A stretch of 64,000 nt of DNA from Sequoia sempervirens (Eukaryota; Streptophyta; Pinopsida; Cupressales; Cupressaceae). Made by a program: the position numbers and the translations under genes. Shown here one piece after another: positions 35,230-47,883 of the stretch. How positions within the stretch are numbered: the stretch's first letter is position 1; each line of letters starts with the position of its first letter. A model generated the notes under the pieces. That model made no database searches. It saw nothing but the letters and a program-made list of their open reading frames with translations, and was not told the DNA's origin. Where the stretch lies: assembly GCA_007258455.2 (NCBI GenBank), contig VDFB02252616.1, forward strand, positions 124,169,760-124,233,759, given 5' to 3'.

Positions 35230-35644
35230 TCTTAATTTAGAAACTATTGTGGCTCTCTACTACATCTCTTCATTTCTTTGGATTTTCCTTTTTAGAATCA
35301 AACATTCTCCTCTCCTCTAGCCATTGTTGATGCTCATCTAAGATCCCATCCATAGCCCTAACAACATCAACAATGGTTTGCATCCTAGATGCAAACATCC
35401 TCACAGGTGGTGCGACACATTCTTAATTTTGAATAATGTTGATTTGATCTTGGATGGTTCTAACATTGGCATTGATGTGTGCTTGCAAACGAGCACCATC
35501 AGTTTCAAGTGGTGAAGGTGGGGGGTTATGAGGTGGGTTGGGTGGAGGTGGCGGTGAAGGTGGTGGAGATGGATGGCGTGGAGGTGGATTGCAAATATTA
35601 TTAAATCGATCCATGTGATCTCTAAGATATGAGTGAACCTGCAT
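35230..35644 (-). pseudogene. Second copy of the ORF2-A first-exon start
   Basis: The minus strand reads MDRFNNICNPPP, a long proline-rich stretch (PSPPPSPPPPPNPPHNPPP), then LQAHINANVRTIQDQINIIQ, RMFASRMQTIVDVVRAMDG and HQQWLEERRMF. Word for word this parallels the first 110 residues of ORF2-A, 0.9 kb further on in the same orientation, so it is an upstream tandem duplicate of the exon or a remnant of a second gene copy. No later exons accompany it. Confidence 0.7.
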
Positions 35645-35819
35645 TAGATTTGTAATTTCAAAATTTAAGATACGTGTTTAGGAAATAGCCTTAAAAAATT
35701 CAATATAAATGGCCTAATTGAATACAAATGATAAAATGTGTAAGCCTCTTTTGTGTCTAAGGCATGTTACTTGAATGAAAATACAATTAACTATTAATAT
35801 AGGATAATTTATGAATGTT

Positions 35820-37560
35820 ATAGGGTTTATGGTTTAGAGTTTAGGATTTAGGTTTTAGGATAATAGGATGGATTAAGGGGATCTATGTAGTAAGGTCCTA
35901 GTACAAAATTACATGGTTTTTAAGTGAATAAAATTTGGTGAAGATGCCCAAGGAAACCAAATTTTGTTAAGGTCTGAGGCAACTTCATCAAATTGTATTC
36001 ACTTAAGCCATGCCATTTTGTCCTAGGAACTTACTAGACATAGATACCCTTAAGCCATCCTATCACCCTAAGCCGTAAATTGATCAACTTAGATCAAGAA
36101 ATCTCATTCATATTACAATCTTGCATGATCTTATTATTGTTAAATTTGGTTTCCTTTGGCAACTTCTCCAAATTTGAGAACTTATTTGATCCCCTTCAGA
36201 AATGTCATATTAGGACACCTTAAGACATCTTAAGGTATGGCTTAAGGGGATCTATGTACTAAGGTCCTAGTACAAAATGACATAGCTTAAGTGAATAAAA
36301 TTTGGTGAACATGCCTAAGGAAACCAAATTTCATTAAGGTCCTAGGCAACTTCACCAAATTTTATTCACTTGAGTCCTATCAGTTTGTCCTAGGACCTTA
36401 CTAGACATGGATCCCCTTAAGCCACCCTATCACCCTAAACCATAAACCGATCAACCTAGATCATGATTTATCTCATTCATATTATAATCTTGCACAATCT
36501 TATTATTGTTAAATTTGGTTTCCTTGGGAAACTTCACTAAATTTTGAGAATTTATTTGATCCCCTAAGGAAATGTCATATTAGGACCCCTTAAGAAATTG
36601 ATTTATGGTTTAGGGTGATAGGATGGCTTAAGGGGATCTATGTCTAGTGATGTCCTAGGACAAAATGACTTGGCTCAAGTGAATAAAATTTGGTGAAGTT
36701 GCCCAAGGAAACCAAATTTCATTAAGAGCCTAAGAAAAAATGTTGTCTTTAGGGTTTAGGGTAATAGGATAGCTTAAGGGGATCTATGTAGTAAGATCCT
36801 GCAAAAAAATTACATGGCTTAAGGGAATAAAATTTGGTGGAGTTGCCTAAGGCAACCAAATTTCATTTTAAGGTCCTAGGACAAAATGAATGCTTTAGTG
36901 TTTAAGGTTTAGATTTTAGAGTTTAGGGAACTTAGGGTGAATTTTTGGTGTCCCTTGGAATATAATGTACTTTCACGTTAGTGAAGAACATTTTCTTGAG
37001 GAACAATTGATTGAGATAGCTCTTGTTTCAACTGACCAACCTAGATCATGAAATCTCATTCATATTGTAATCTTATTATTGTTAAATTTGGTTGCATTGT
37101 GCAACTTCACCAAATTTTGAGAACTTCTTTGATCCCCTTACAAAATTCCATATTAGGACCCCTTAAGATATCAATTTATGATTTATGGTGATATGATGGC
37201 TTAAGGGGATCTATGCCTAGTGAGGTCCTAGGATAAAATGACGTGACTCAAGTGAATAAAATTTGGTGACGTTGCCCAAGGCAACCAAATTTTATTAAGG
37301 TCCTAGGAAAAAATGATGGCTTTAGGGTTTAGGGTTTATGGTAATAAGATGGCTTAAGGGGATCTATGTAGTAAGGCCCTACGACAAAGTGACATGGCTT
37401 AAGGGAATAAAATTTGGTGGAGTTTCCTAAGGCAACCAAATTTCATTTTAAGGTCCTAGGACAAAATGAATGCTTTAGTGTTAAGGGTTTAGATTTTAGA
37501 GTTCAAGGTTTAGGGTTTAGGGAACTTAGGCTGAAGTTTGGGTGGCCCTTGGACTAATGG
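35820..37560 (+). repeat. Irregular repeat array with CTTAAGGGGATCTATG and TTTAGGG words
   Basis: The phrase GGCTTAAGGGGATCTATG recurs near 35875, 36240, 36625, 36775, 37200 and 37355. Each is followed by AAGGTCCTAG, AATAAAATTTGGTGAA and AACCAAATTTCATT words; some units carry the reversed form. Short plant-telomere-like runs (TTTAGGGTTTAGGGTT) appear near 35830, 36750, 37320 and 37505. Units are 150-400 bases and poorly ordered. The array separates the ORF2-A side from the ORF2-B side. Confidence 0.75.
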
Positions 37561-38640
37561 ACTTGCAAGTTAGCGCCTAGGTTATGAATATTTTTTTATT
37601 TTATGAATAGATTGACTATTTTTGTAATAGAAACACATAATTATGTATTATTAAGATTGAGTTTGATGTATATTTTAACTGGATATTTTTTTAATTGAAT
37701 ATAAGATTATTTTATTTATCATTTTTTCATTACTATTTCCCACTTAAATGAATTTTATGATATAAAATGTATAATATAAAATTAGTTAATGTTGAATCAA
37801 GTATTTTATTTTTGATTGTTTGGAATTGAAAGAACCTAAAAGAAAGAAAAGAAAAATATTTAGATTCTTTTAGTGTCTAGGTAACTAGTGCAAACTGAGA
37901 TTTTAGACTAAACTAGAAGCCTAATTAACAAGTAATTGATTAGAATGAGGGTTAATATTGTCAAAAGACAATAGACAACACATGCAAACAAGAAATGGAA
38001 ACAAGGCGTCACTAAGAGAAATCAAGACATAAAATAGAAATGAATGTTGAGTATTATCTAATTTCGTGACAATTTGAAATGGATTGTACATTTGGATTTA
38101 TGAATTTGCTAACTAAATTTGCAAACAAACATTGATAAAATTTATGAATTGTAACTATTCTTTAACATATTGTTTTCTAATCTAATTATAATTTAACATT
38201 GAAACTAAAGTTTAACATATTGTTTTCTCCATACAATGCAAATGAAATTTAAAACATTTAAGCAATACAAATGAATTTTCTTCAGCTCAAAATTAGGGTT
38301 TTCAAAATCAAAATGATTTGTTCAATTTCAATTTAGGGTTTTAGCAATTTTTTTGGTTTCAATTCAATTTAGGGTTTCAATCTAAGCAATTAGGGTTTTT
38401 AATGCAAATTTTTTGTTTCATTTCAAACTGGTTTCAAATCCTTTTTTGTTTGATTTGAATTCAAGGTTTTAAAAGCTTGATTAGGGTTTCCAAATGCAAT
38501 TTTTATTTCATTTCAATTTCTAGGGTTTTGAAATGCAATTTTTTTTGTTTTGTTTCAATTAGGGTTTTCAAATGCTTTTTTTTGTTTGGTTGAACAATTT
38601 AGGTTTCAAAAGCTAATTTTTTTCTCTAAAAGGGCCTTAG
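37561..38640. other. No gene; AGGGTTTT-rich stretch at 38290-38600
   Basis: AT-rich sequence. From 38290 the words TTAGGGTTTT, CAATTT and TTTGTTTCA recur about every 40 bases, a low-order repeat without a clear unit. Confidence 0.45.
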
Positions 38641-38705
38641 CACAATGAGCCTATAACACAAGCGTGTTATAACGCACTCACGTTATGACATGTTAAAAGC
38701 AAAAA
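38640..38705. promoter_or_regulatory. Palindromic block upstream of ORF2-B
   Basis: Contains CGTGTTATAACGC and CACTCACGTTATGACATG, partly self-complementary. Similar text (GCGTGTTGTAACAC, ACTCGCATTATATCTTGC, and GCGCGTTATACCAC) lies at 50965-51095, on the upstream side of gene B. A shared control or binding site in front of both genes of element B is an inference. Confidence 0.45.
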
Positions 38706-38830
38706 AAAAGGTGAAAGTCATTCGTTTTGCATTTTGACTAGTTTTTTGTTGTGCCTACAGCCGAAACCCCCATTTTTCGTGCTCGCGCTCTAGGAAGAGG
38801 CATTCCAAGGGTTGTTATTTCTTTGCAAGG

Positions 38831-41295
38831 ATGTCACCACAACGAGGAGGAGGTGTGAGAGGTAAGGATTGTTTGATTTTTATTTTGAATTTGTTAGTTT
38901 TAGGTTGAATTTGTTAGTTTTAAGTTGTATTTAATTTTATTTTTTTGAATTTGTAGGAGATGTAAATCAACCTGCCAACCCTCAAAATCCTCAATAAAAA
39001 AATCAACAACAACAACAACCTCCTCCACCAATCGCTCAACACCCTTCTGGAACTCAACAAAATTTGATGAGTGAAATTGAGAACAACAAAAAAGAAAATC
39101 AAGGATTTAATTAGTAGGTTGAGTGATCCAAATGGTTCAACAGCAGAAAGAATGACCCTAGCAAGTTCATTGAAATATATGTTAAAAAATGTAGATTCAA
39201 TCAGCAAACAAATAACTGGATGGAAAGATAGGAGGCAGGCGGCTAGGGATTATTATGTGGATAAACCATCATATAAAGATGTGAAGTATTTAAAAATTAC
39301 AAAAAGTGATTTGTGCTCTTTATTCACTAACCCACACAGAAATCAAAATCTTACCCTGAATGTGGAGAGGTTGCCTATTCACTAGTACCACCACCAATAG
39401 ATTAGGAACTATTTTTATGATAGGTGGTACATGGTCTTTGATTACCCACTGTGCAACAATTGTGAAGTCTCACAATATTTCCTCAAGAAACTATACAGTG
39501 ATTTCATATTGAACAAAATCCCAAATTATTTTGATATGAGGGACTTCCAGTGGAGAGGTAGGGGGTCAGCTCAAGATAGACCCAGTGCACAGTCGGATCC
39601 TACATGGCAAGAGAGATGAGCTCTCACTAGGCCACCTCATGAGCACGTTGTTATGCCTTTTGTCACGAAGGAGAGTGCTGACGCAAAGACATTGCAGGCA
39701 ATCAACACTTTGACCCAGAGTGTCATCCATCATACTAACCCTATTCTATAGCGCCATCTAGGGGAGTCTTTGAGTGGTGGCCTTCGAACCCATGTGTGTC
39801 AATCTTGCAGGGCGACATTCATATGAGCCCACCGACACTCAGGAGGTTCTTACATAGGATCCATCTGTAGCTATGGAGATGGAGAGGGTAGCTGAAATTT
39901 TGCATGAGGCATATCGCATTGATAGTCAGGTAAAAGTTAGCATGTTCATTAAATTTAATTTATTAAATTTTGATTTTGAAATGCAAGATTAACTAATTTA
40001 GTTTTATGATTTTAATAAAATTGCAGGGTCATAGTGTTGAGACTAGATACACTGGCCCTCCACCTACTTATTTCTATAGTACACCTATCGGTGGGGTATG
40101 TAACTAGTAAACAATTATAAATTTATTACATGTTAATAACATTATTTAATGAATGGTATTTTAATATGTGATTTTGGATGTTGAATAGGCTAATATTGGA
40201 GGTTTCTAGGGAACACCTCCCAGTGCCAGTGGATTTACTCAAACCTACATGCAAGTAATAGAATAAAGATTTTAACTAATGAATTGTACTTAATAGATTT
40301 GTGTAGTTTATATTCATATCATTGATTATATTGCATTGCACATCATTCAAATGCAAAGCATTACTTCACATTCCATAACTAATAACTAGATGTTGATAGA
40401 TGAAAAAATTTCAACTATAATATAGTTGTTTAGAAATTCAACATAAGCAGTGATGCAATTACTTCACCATGAGACCACATTTTCTTTGAGGCATTTCTTC
40501 AAACAATTCACCAACTTTTCTATGATACCACATTTTCCATACATGTGTACCAAAGCATTTTATCAAACTACTCACTTCCTTGTAGCTATGGATAAAAGCC
40601 TAAAATAGGTGCTTTCCAACAAACTATGGATGCTTGGAAAAATATCTATCAAAGCATAATAGTAAGCAATAATACCATAGAGAAAGAAATGAAATTTTTG
40701 AAAAAATGCCTAAAAGAAATGCAGTCTTATGGTGATGGAATTCCATGACATGCATTTGTTTGTAATGGTATTCCATCACCACGAGACCCCATTTCTTTAA
40801 GGCATTTTTTCAAACAGTTTACTACCTTCTCTATGGCACCATAGTTATCGTACATCTCTACAAAAGCATTTGATCAAATGGTACACTAGCTTGCTGCTAT
40901 GGGTAAAATCCTAAAAACACATCCTTGCAAACAAGATATGGATAGTGAAAATATTAAGCATGAGAATCATAAATATATAGTTTAATAAGTACTCCAAATT
41001 TCAATTTACATTCATTGTTATAGATGTTAGTGAAAATTCAAACCATTATTGATTCATAGTTTAATTTCTCTTTGGATGGTTTATATAGGGCTTGAGCATG
41101 CCTGAGCATGGGCATGTGAATATTTCCCTCATGGAGAGAGATCATGAGATGGCGGTAAGTGATTATTTTGTCAAATATATCATTTTTTATAATGTAATTT
41201 CTATATATTAATGTCTTTACTTCTTATTGTAACAGTTAAAACTTCACCATGAACTAAACACTAGGAGGAAGATCAGGAGCACTCCTCAAGCATAG
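38831..41295 (+). pseudogene. ORF2-B: six-exon gene of element B
   Basis: Exons inferred from GT-AG borders and kept phase: 38831-38861, 38957-39929, 40027-40095, 40189-40254, 41089-41154, 41236-41295. The protein starts MSPQRGGGVRG, then a Gln/Pro-rich stretch (QQQQQPPPP), KIKDLISRLSDPNGSTAERM, a basic/coiled part (SKQITGWKDRRQAARDYY), SLFTNPHRNQNLTLNVE, WYMVFDYPLCNNCEVSQYF and ILNKIPNYFDMRDFQW. Late exons read GHSVETRYTGPPPTYF, ANIGGF, MPEHGHVNISLMERDHEM and LKLHHELNTRRKIRS before TAG. A one-base slip in the A-run near 39093 and several stops (for example after NPQ near 38995) break it. I do not recognise the family; three copies in this window and the position opposite a transposase suggest an accessory transposition protein. 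Confidence 0.7.
40465..40960. repeat. PPR-motif foldback inside an ORF2-B intron
   Basis: Text such as CACCATGAGACCACATTT and its reverse form (about 40715-40800) matches the foldback cluster at 22150-23790. It lies in the intron between exons 40189-40254 and 41089-41154, the same intron position as in ORF2-C, so the insertion happened before these copies separated. Confidence 0.75.
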
Positions 41296-42870
41296 CACAA
41301 ATGAGTGACAGACCTATCTCCATCTACTTGACAAGCAAAGGGAAAGAATTTATTTCTAGAGCATGGAGAGCAATGACTTTTGATTCTAGAGCCCTTTGTA
41401 GTATGCGTACATGGCAGTTTTGTACATATTTTGTATTGGATATATTTGACATTGTATGCTTGTATGGAATTCTTGTAAGCCTATATGGCTATTTTGTACC
41501 TATATTTCATACTTATATTGACACATATTGATGTATTCCTACATGGCTATTTGGTTAATAAAAATATTTTTTATCGACGGTGTCCATATTTGCATTCTAA
41601 ATTGATGGTTCAATAGATATGAGTTATGTGTATTCAAGTGTATACTTTACAACTTATGTGTGTTCCAATGTATACTTTGCGACTTACGTGTTTTCATGCG
41701 TATACCTTGTATTCATGCATATACTTTGTATTGATTTGTGTATACTATGTATTCGTGTGTATAATTCAAGGCTTACATGTTTTTGAGTACTTGTGCTTCT
41801 GTTATTCACATGTACATGATTGACTTATTCACGTGTATACTTATTAATTGGTTAGCCCTAGCATTGATCATTGTTGTCCTTCATGGTTTGTCTTGAATAT
41901 TAATTGATTGATGCTAAACAACTTTATCTAAAAGCAAAAAACATGTTTTCAATTAGTATTCCATGAAATGATTCATAAAAAGATTCTAATATATTTAGTC
42001 ATTTGATTGGAACAACTTAATTAAGCAAAGGATACATAATCTTCACAACACTTGCAAAACATAATATTCAGAGTAGATGAAGTAGTTAACTTCTTGAAAC
42101 ATTATCATACAAACATTTATCTTCAATAGTCTTTAAACATTTTCATAGCATAATCATGATAGTGCAAAATGAATTGTTATGTTCTTGATGCATCACCATA
42201 TAAACACATCGAAAGATTTATAGGTTAACTTTTTCTAATATTATTTCTTGTATACAAAATGGAATCAGGAGAAAGCAAGTTATAATTTATAATACAAATA
42301 AGAAATGGACTCAACACTATCCTAGACCCTCGAATAGGTTTATTTAACAAAGCAACACACTCTCAATCACTCCTCCAGTTGGAAAACACTATTGGGAAAC
42401 ATTTACCAAATTATGTTGCCCCTTGACGTTACCCACTTTTACTCCCTCAAACCTCTCTTTTTCATTCAAAACCCCTCTATTCTCAATTAGGGCATCATTC
42501 CATAACATAGTTTTGACCTCCCTTGTCCTTGCAGACCATTTGAACACATCAAACTCCACAACCTCACCCTATTTCCAACCTATTCTAACTTATTTTCAAG
42601 CAATTTCTTCTTTTCACCTCGTCTAGCCTTGTTTTTAAGGCTTAAATTCTAAATTTTGAATAGGGGCAGTGTTAGTAATCTCTTCCAATGCCTTTACCAA
42701 TGCTATTTTCTTATTTGTACTTACATAATTGACTCAAATGATCCCACACTAACTTGAAAGTAAAATCAAGATTACAAAATGGCCTATCATGGCCTTATTT
42801 GACATTATAATAACTAAAACCACTGAACTAGACCATTTTCATCAAATGGAAGAACAAGGTGTTCTGCACC
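41296..42870. other. Spacer in element B; degenerate repeat near 41620-41830
   Basis: The words GTGTATACTTT and TTCATGCGTATAC recur every 25-40 bases near 41620-41830. The rest is AT-rich with no gene, element end or RNA that I can support. Confidence 0.45.
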
Positions 42871-42960
42871 AATGATCATATGTTTTTTTTGTGGAATACT
42901 CATACTTTTCAATAGTCATGTATATGTTTCTTTTTTCCATTGTTTTGCATGCCATAATAA

Positions 42961-45490
42961 GGGATCAAGCTAGTTGAACATAGCTCATAGCTCAAATCAA
43001 TTCCGCATGTTTGGGTGCGAAAGAGGACCATGCCTAGCACAAACATACCTATTTGGATGCGTTGGATCAATTAGTTTGGTCACACAAATTGCAAAACAAA
43101 ATTTGCACCACTTTGCAACTTTACACTCCTTCAATTTGACACTTTTTCCATCAAGTGAAAACTAGACACCACAAGAAAATGACTCTGAGATAACAAAAAC
43201 TGAGAGAGGTTATTGTAGAGGGGCCCAACATGATCTTGTAGGCTCAGATGAATATTTCATAAGCATCATGATTTTTTATTAATAGCCCATCAAATTTTGC
43301 TTCCCTTTTGCACTTTGGATCCTTAAAGGATCGGTCTGGTTGAACATAGCTCAGAGCGATTCCATGTGTTTGGGTGTGAAAGAGGACCATTCATAGCGTA
43401 AAAATACCTATTTAGATGTGTTGGAACAGTCTGTTTGGTCACACGAGTTACAGAATGAAAGTTGCACCACTTTGCAACTTTGCACTGCTTGCATTTGACA
43501 CTTTTTCCATCAAGTGAAAATCTTCTACTACTATGAAAAAACCACTCTAAAATAGCCAAAACTGAGAGAGGTTTGTAGAGGGACCCAACATGATCCTGTA
43601 GGATCAAACAAGAAGTTTCTAAGCATCACGGTATCTGAGTAACAGCATGTTGAAGTTAGCTTCCCTTTTGCACTTTGGATCTTTAAGGGATCAATTCGAT
43701 TGAACATAGCTTGGAGTGATTTTGCATGTTTGGGTATGAAAGAGGACCATTCATAGCGTAAACATACCTAATCAGACTCGTTGGAATAGTCTATTTCATC
43801 ACACGATTCGTAGAACGAAAGTTACACCACTTTGCAACTTTGTATTGCTTGCATTTCACACTTTTTCCATCAAGTGAAAATTCGCCGCCATAGGAAAACC
43901 AATCCAAGATAGCTAAAACCAAGAGAGGTGTTTGTAGAGGGGCCCAACATGCTCTTTTATGATTATATGAGAAGTTTCTAAGCATCACGGTATTCGAGTA
44001 ACAACATGTTGAAGTTTGCAGCCATTTCGCACTTTGGACTCTTAAAGAATCAATCTAGTTGAACATACCTCAGAGTGATTACATGTGTTTGGGTGTGAAA
44101 GAGGACCATGCCTAGTGTAAATATACCTATTTAGATGTGTTGGAATAGTCCATTTGGTCACACAAGTTGTAAAATGAAAGTTGCGCCACTTTGCAACTTT
44201 GAATTGCTTGCATTTGACACTTTTTCTATCAAGTGAAAATCTGTTGCCACAAGAAAACCACTCTGAGATAGAAAAAATTGAGAGGGATTATTTTGTAGAG
44301 GGGACCAACATGATCTTGTAGGATCAGACATGAATTTTTTAAGATTCATGGTATCTGAGTAACAACATACTAAAGTTTGTAGCCATTTTACACTTTGGAC
44401 TCTTAAGGAATCGATCCAGTTGAACATAGCTTAGAGTGATTTTGCATGTTTGGGTGCAAAAGAGAACCATTCCTAGTGTAAAAATTCCTATTTAGACATG
44501 TTGGAATAGTCTGTTAGGTCACACAAGTTGTAGAATGAAAGTTATGCCACTTTGCAACTTTGCACTACTTGCATTTGACACTTTTCTATCAAGTGAAAAT
44601 CTTCCGCCATGGAAAAACCACTCTGAGATAGCCAAAATAGAGAGAGGTTTTTGTAGAGGGGCTCAAAATGATCCTATAGGATCAGACAAGAAGTTTCTAA
44701 GCATTATGATATCCGAGTAACAACATGTTGAAGTTTACAATCATTTTGCACTTTGGACTTTTAAGGAATCAATCTGGTTGAATGTAGCTCATAGCGATTC
44801 CACATGTTTGAATGTGAAAAAGGACCATGCCTAGTGTAAACATACATATCCAGATGCATTGGAACAATCTGTTTGCTCGCACAAGTTGTAGAATGAATGT
44901 TGCACCACTTTGCAACTTTGCATTGCTTGCATTTGACACTTTTTCCATCAAGTGAAAATCCACCGCCACAAGAAAAATACTCCAACATAACAAAAAATGA
45001 GAGAGTTTTTTGTAGAGGTTCCCAATGCGATCTTGTAGGATTAGACAAGAAGTTTCTAAGCATCACGGTATTTGAGTAACATCATGTTGAAGTTTGCATC
45101 CATTTCACACTTTGGACTCTTACGGAATCGATCCTGTTGAACATAGCTTTAAGCGATTCCGCATGTTTTGGTATGAAAAAGGACCATGCCTAGCGTAAAC
45201 ATACCAATTCGAATGCATTGGAATAGTTTTTTTGGTCACACAAGTTGTAGAATGAAAGTTGCACCACTTTGTAACTTTGCATTGCTTGCATTTGACACTT
45301 TTTCCATCAAGTAAAAATCCATCACCACGGGAAAACCACTCCAAGATAGCCAAAAATGAGAGAGGTTTTTGTAGAGGTTCCCAACATAATCTTGTAGGAT
45401 TAGACGAGAAGTTTCTAAGCATCACATTATCTGAGTAACAACATGCTAAAGTTTGCAGTCATTTCGCACTTTGGACTCTTAAGGGATCGA
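42961..45490 (+). repeat. Tandem array, seven units of about 360 bp
   Basis: Units begin at about 42961, 43328, 43687, 44047, 44409, 44766 and 45125 with GGATC-x-TTGAACATAGCT. Each contains GAAAGAGGACCATGCCTAG, CACCACTTTGCAACTTTGCA, TTTTTCCATCAAGTG, GAGAGAGGTT and TTTGCACTTTGGA. Divergence between units is visible but modest. A shorter copy with the same 90-base lead-in sits at 53315-53990. The unit has no coding capacity that persists; the 60-100-codon open frames on both strands differ unit to unit. Confidence 0.92.
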
Positions 45491-46600
45491 ATAATTAAGG
45501 AGTTCAAAAGGTAGTTAGATCTATTGGGAAAGTTTAGTTTGAAGTAGAAAAATTATAAATATATTGTAAAGACTCGATGAGAGGGGGATCTTGAATATTT
45601 GAAGCAATAAAAGTTGATTAGCATTGTTTTTTTTCAATTTTTTTGTATTTTTCCATTCTTGGAAAGCTTGTACGATCTCGTACAGGGGTGTTTTGACTCG
45701 CAAACTGTGGAAATATATTATAGCATGTGTTAACTTACATTTGTAGAAGTTTTGAGAGTCTTATTTTAAATTTGTAGAGTTTTATCTCAAATTTTCTTAA
45801 GCTACCCTATTAACCCTGTTTTTGGGGTGTTCAAAGTCACATAAATGTAATTTTTTCCCATTCCACCCCCTGTGACTACTGTGATTGGTGGAATGGGATT
45901 TTTTTAGTTGAGAATAGGTGGTTTCAAGCTTTTCTGTGAAGTGGAGGTTTGATATTGCATTGGGTGTGATGCCCTAATGTGAAAATATGAGTTTTCTTCA
46001 TGAAAAGTGGAGGTTTTTGTGGCCCAAAGTGATTTTGTGAGAAGGAAGCACTATTTCATGTTTGATTAAGCTTGTGTAGCCTAATTCAATTTTTTTTTAA
46101 GAGGTTTTTTGTTTTCGGTAGATTGGGAAGTGACTTTTTCTATAAACCCCTAAGGTTTTGGCTAAAAATTAGGGTTTTATGGATTACCCTTTGTACGGTG
46201 GTATGTCAGAGGTTTGATTATGGTTTTGGAGGTTTTGACACATTTAAATTGGTGCCCCAAGGTTTTTAGGGTTTTGATAAGTTTAGACTATAATTGCTTT
46301 GGAAAAAAGAGGCTTATTAGAATCCTAAAATAGTGAAAAGGTGAAATTTTAGTGATCTGGTCTGAAGTGATCATAGGTGGATTTTGAGTATGTCAAATTT
46401 TGTTCAAATGGGCCCTTGAAGAGGTTCATGTCATGGAATGATGAGGTGTCATTGAGATAAGTTACCCGATTGAGTTGATTCCCAGTGCTACAAGGGAAGA
46501 GAGTGATTTTGAAGAAATGATGAAATTGTGAGGAGTTTATGGCTTGACAGTTGTGTTTGTAGATTGGAATTGTGACTTTGTGTGTTGCATGCCTCTCCCT
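45491..46600. other. No recognisable gene
   Basis: AT-rich spacer in element B. A palindrome around 45658-45690 (AGCTTGTACGATCTCGTAC) is minor. Nothing else recognised. Confidence 0.45.
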
Positions 46601-47860
46601 ATTTCATCAATATTTAAACCATCATATTGATTGTATCACATGACCTTTTACATACATTTTACATTTCAAAATTCAATTTTTACATTTGAAAACTAATCAA
46701 CAATCAAAGTATAAGGTGCTCTACAATCAACACAAGATTGAAATGTTCAAAAAATGAAAAGTGTTTCAAATACAGAAGACATCATCCTTTATTTAATAAT
46801 TTTGCAATTGTGAGCAAGTTTTGCATTTTTATGTACCAAATGACATCTTTCGTGCAATATCACTTCTCTAATCACCTAATGACCTCTTTGACACTTTGAA
46901 TACAATACATATGGCCTTCACATACTTTTTCACATTGTTTACATTTCAAAATTAAAATTTTACAAATTTTCCTATTGAAGGCATTTACAGAACAAGGTGC
47001 TATGGCACCAAACATGAACTCCAAAATTACAATAGTTGAGTAAATCTCATTACTATGCCTTACAAACTTTGTTCTCATAGATCTTTTACAATTTCACTCA
47101 TACATTTGAGATTCTCTTTAAATTTCTACATCATAGGTGTTCATTATGAGGTTAACTTCAATTGAGTAACTTGAGGTTCCCTCACTAAGCTTTACACGAT
47201 CTTTTATAATGGCTTCAAATCATAATTGAGATTTCTCAAGATCGTCAAAATAAGGATGTTGCATTTCTTTTTTGGCTCAGATTCTCTTTGATGGCTAATA
47301 AATCAAAATTTTCTACAACGAGAGACCAATCAATTTTTAGTAGTTCACTTACAAATAGGAAAAGTAAAAGAGAAAAATAAAGAGCATCCAAAATGGAAAT
47401 GAAATGAAAATAGATGGAAGGCACTTACAAATAGGCATGCCAGTCTCTCAACTTAGTCACTCTTGGTCATACATCTTCATTGTGAGTTCCAAGATACCTA
47501 TTGCACACAACACCTCTCATGAATAGAGTAAGTTGAAATTTGAGATGCTCTTATATTGTCTACATCATAGTTGCTCATGATAAGGTTAACTTCAAATGAA
47601 TAACTTGAAATTCCCTCACCAAGCTTTGCACACAATTTTGTAATGGCTTAAAATCATGATTGAGATTTTTCAAGATCATCAAAATAAGGATGTTGGATTT
47701 CTTTTATGGCTGGCATTCTCTTGGATGTCTAATAAATCTGCATTTTCTACAAGGGGACACCAATTAATTTGTAGTAGGTTACTTACAAGTAGGAAAAGTA
47801 AAAGAATATGATAGCATTTCCATCAAACAAATTAATGCGCATACAAGTATAAATTAATAA
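46600..47860 (-). repeat. Duplicated blocks downstream of gene B
   Basis: A block of about 270 bases at 47120-47370 (TCTACATCATAG, GGTTAACTTCAA, CAAAATAAGGATGTTG, GGAAAAGTAAAAG) recurs at 47555-47810 in the same orientation. A smaller pair lies at about 46640-46690 and 46915-46965. They are on the 3' side of gene B, between it and the tandem array. Confidence 0.75.
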
Positions 47861-47883
47861 GAACCGATGTGCATACTTACAAA

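Larger units (their letters stand above)
25444..35660 (+). mobile_element. Element A: putative two-gene DNA transposon, right end unresolved
   Basis: The unit contains a plus-strand transposase-like pseudogene (26920-30352) and a minus-strand multi-exon ORF2 (32402-34729), facing each other. Element B has the same pair in the same tail-to-tail layout, in reverse orientation. The left boundary is placed at about 25444, where copia protease coding stops. Text there (AGGGTGCTGGCAAGAAG, then TGGAGTCCAC) resembles the outer edge of element B (GGGTAAGTGCACAAAG, then TTGAGTCCACC, minus strand at about 52604). The right end was not found; the stated end only covers the last ORF2-related block. Target duplications not established. 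Confidence 0.55.

Noticed and set aside
25444..35660. Assignment of element A to Mutator, KDZ or another named superfamily
   Set aside because: The tail-to-tail layout recalls MuDR, but I could not match the protein blocks to a family with confidence and cannot run a search.
35820..37520. Chromosome end (telomere)
   Set aside because: Only two TTTAGGG units at each of a few places, within an internal repeat array.
42423..45425. Many 60-101-codon frames in the 360-bp repeat
   Set aside because: They recur because the DNA recurs; stops fall at different places in each unit and no unit keeps a whole frame.
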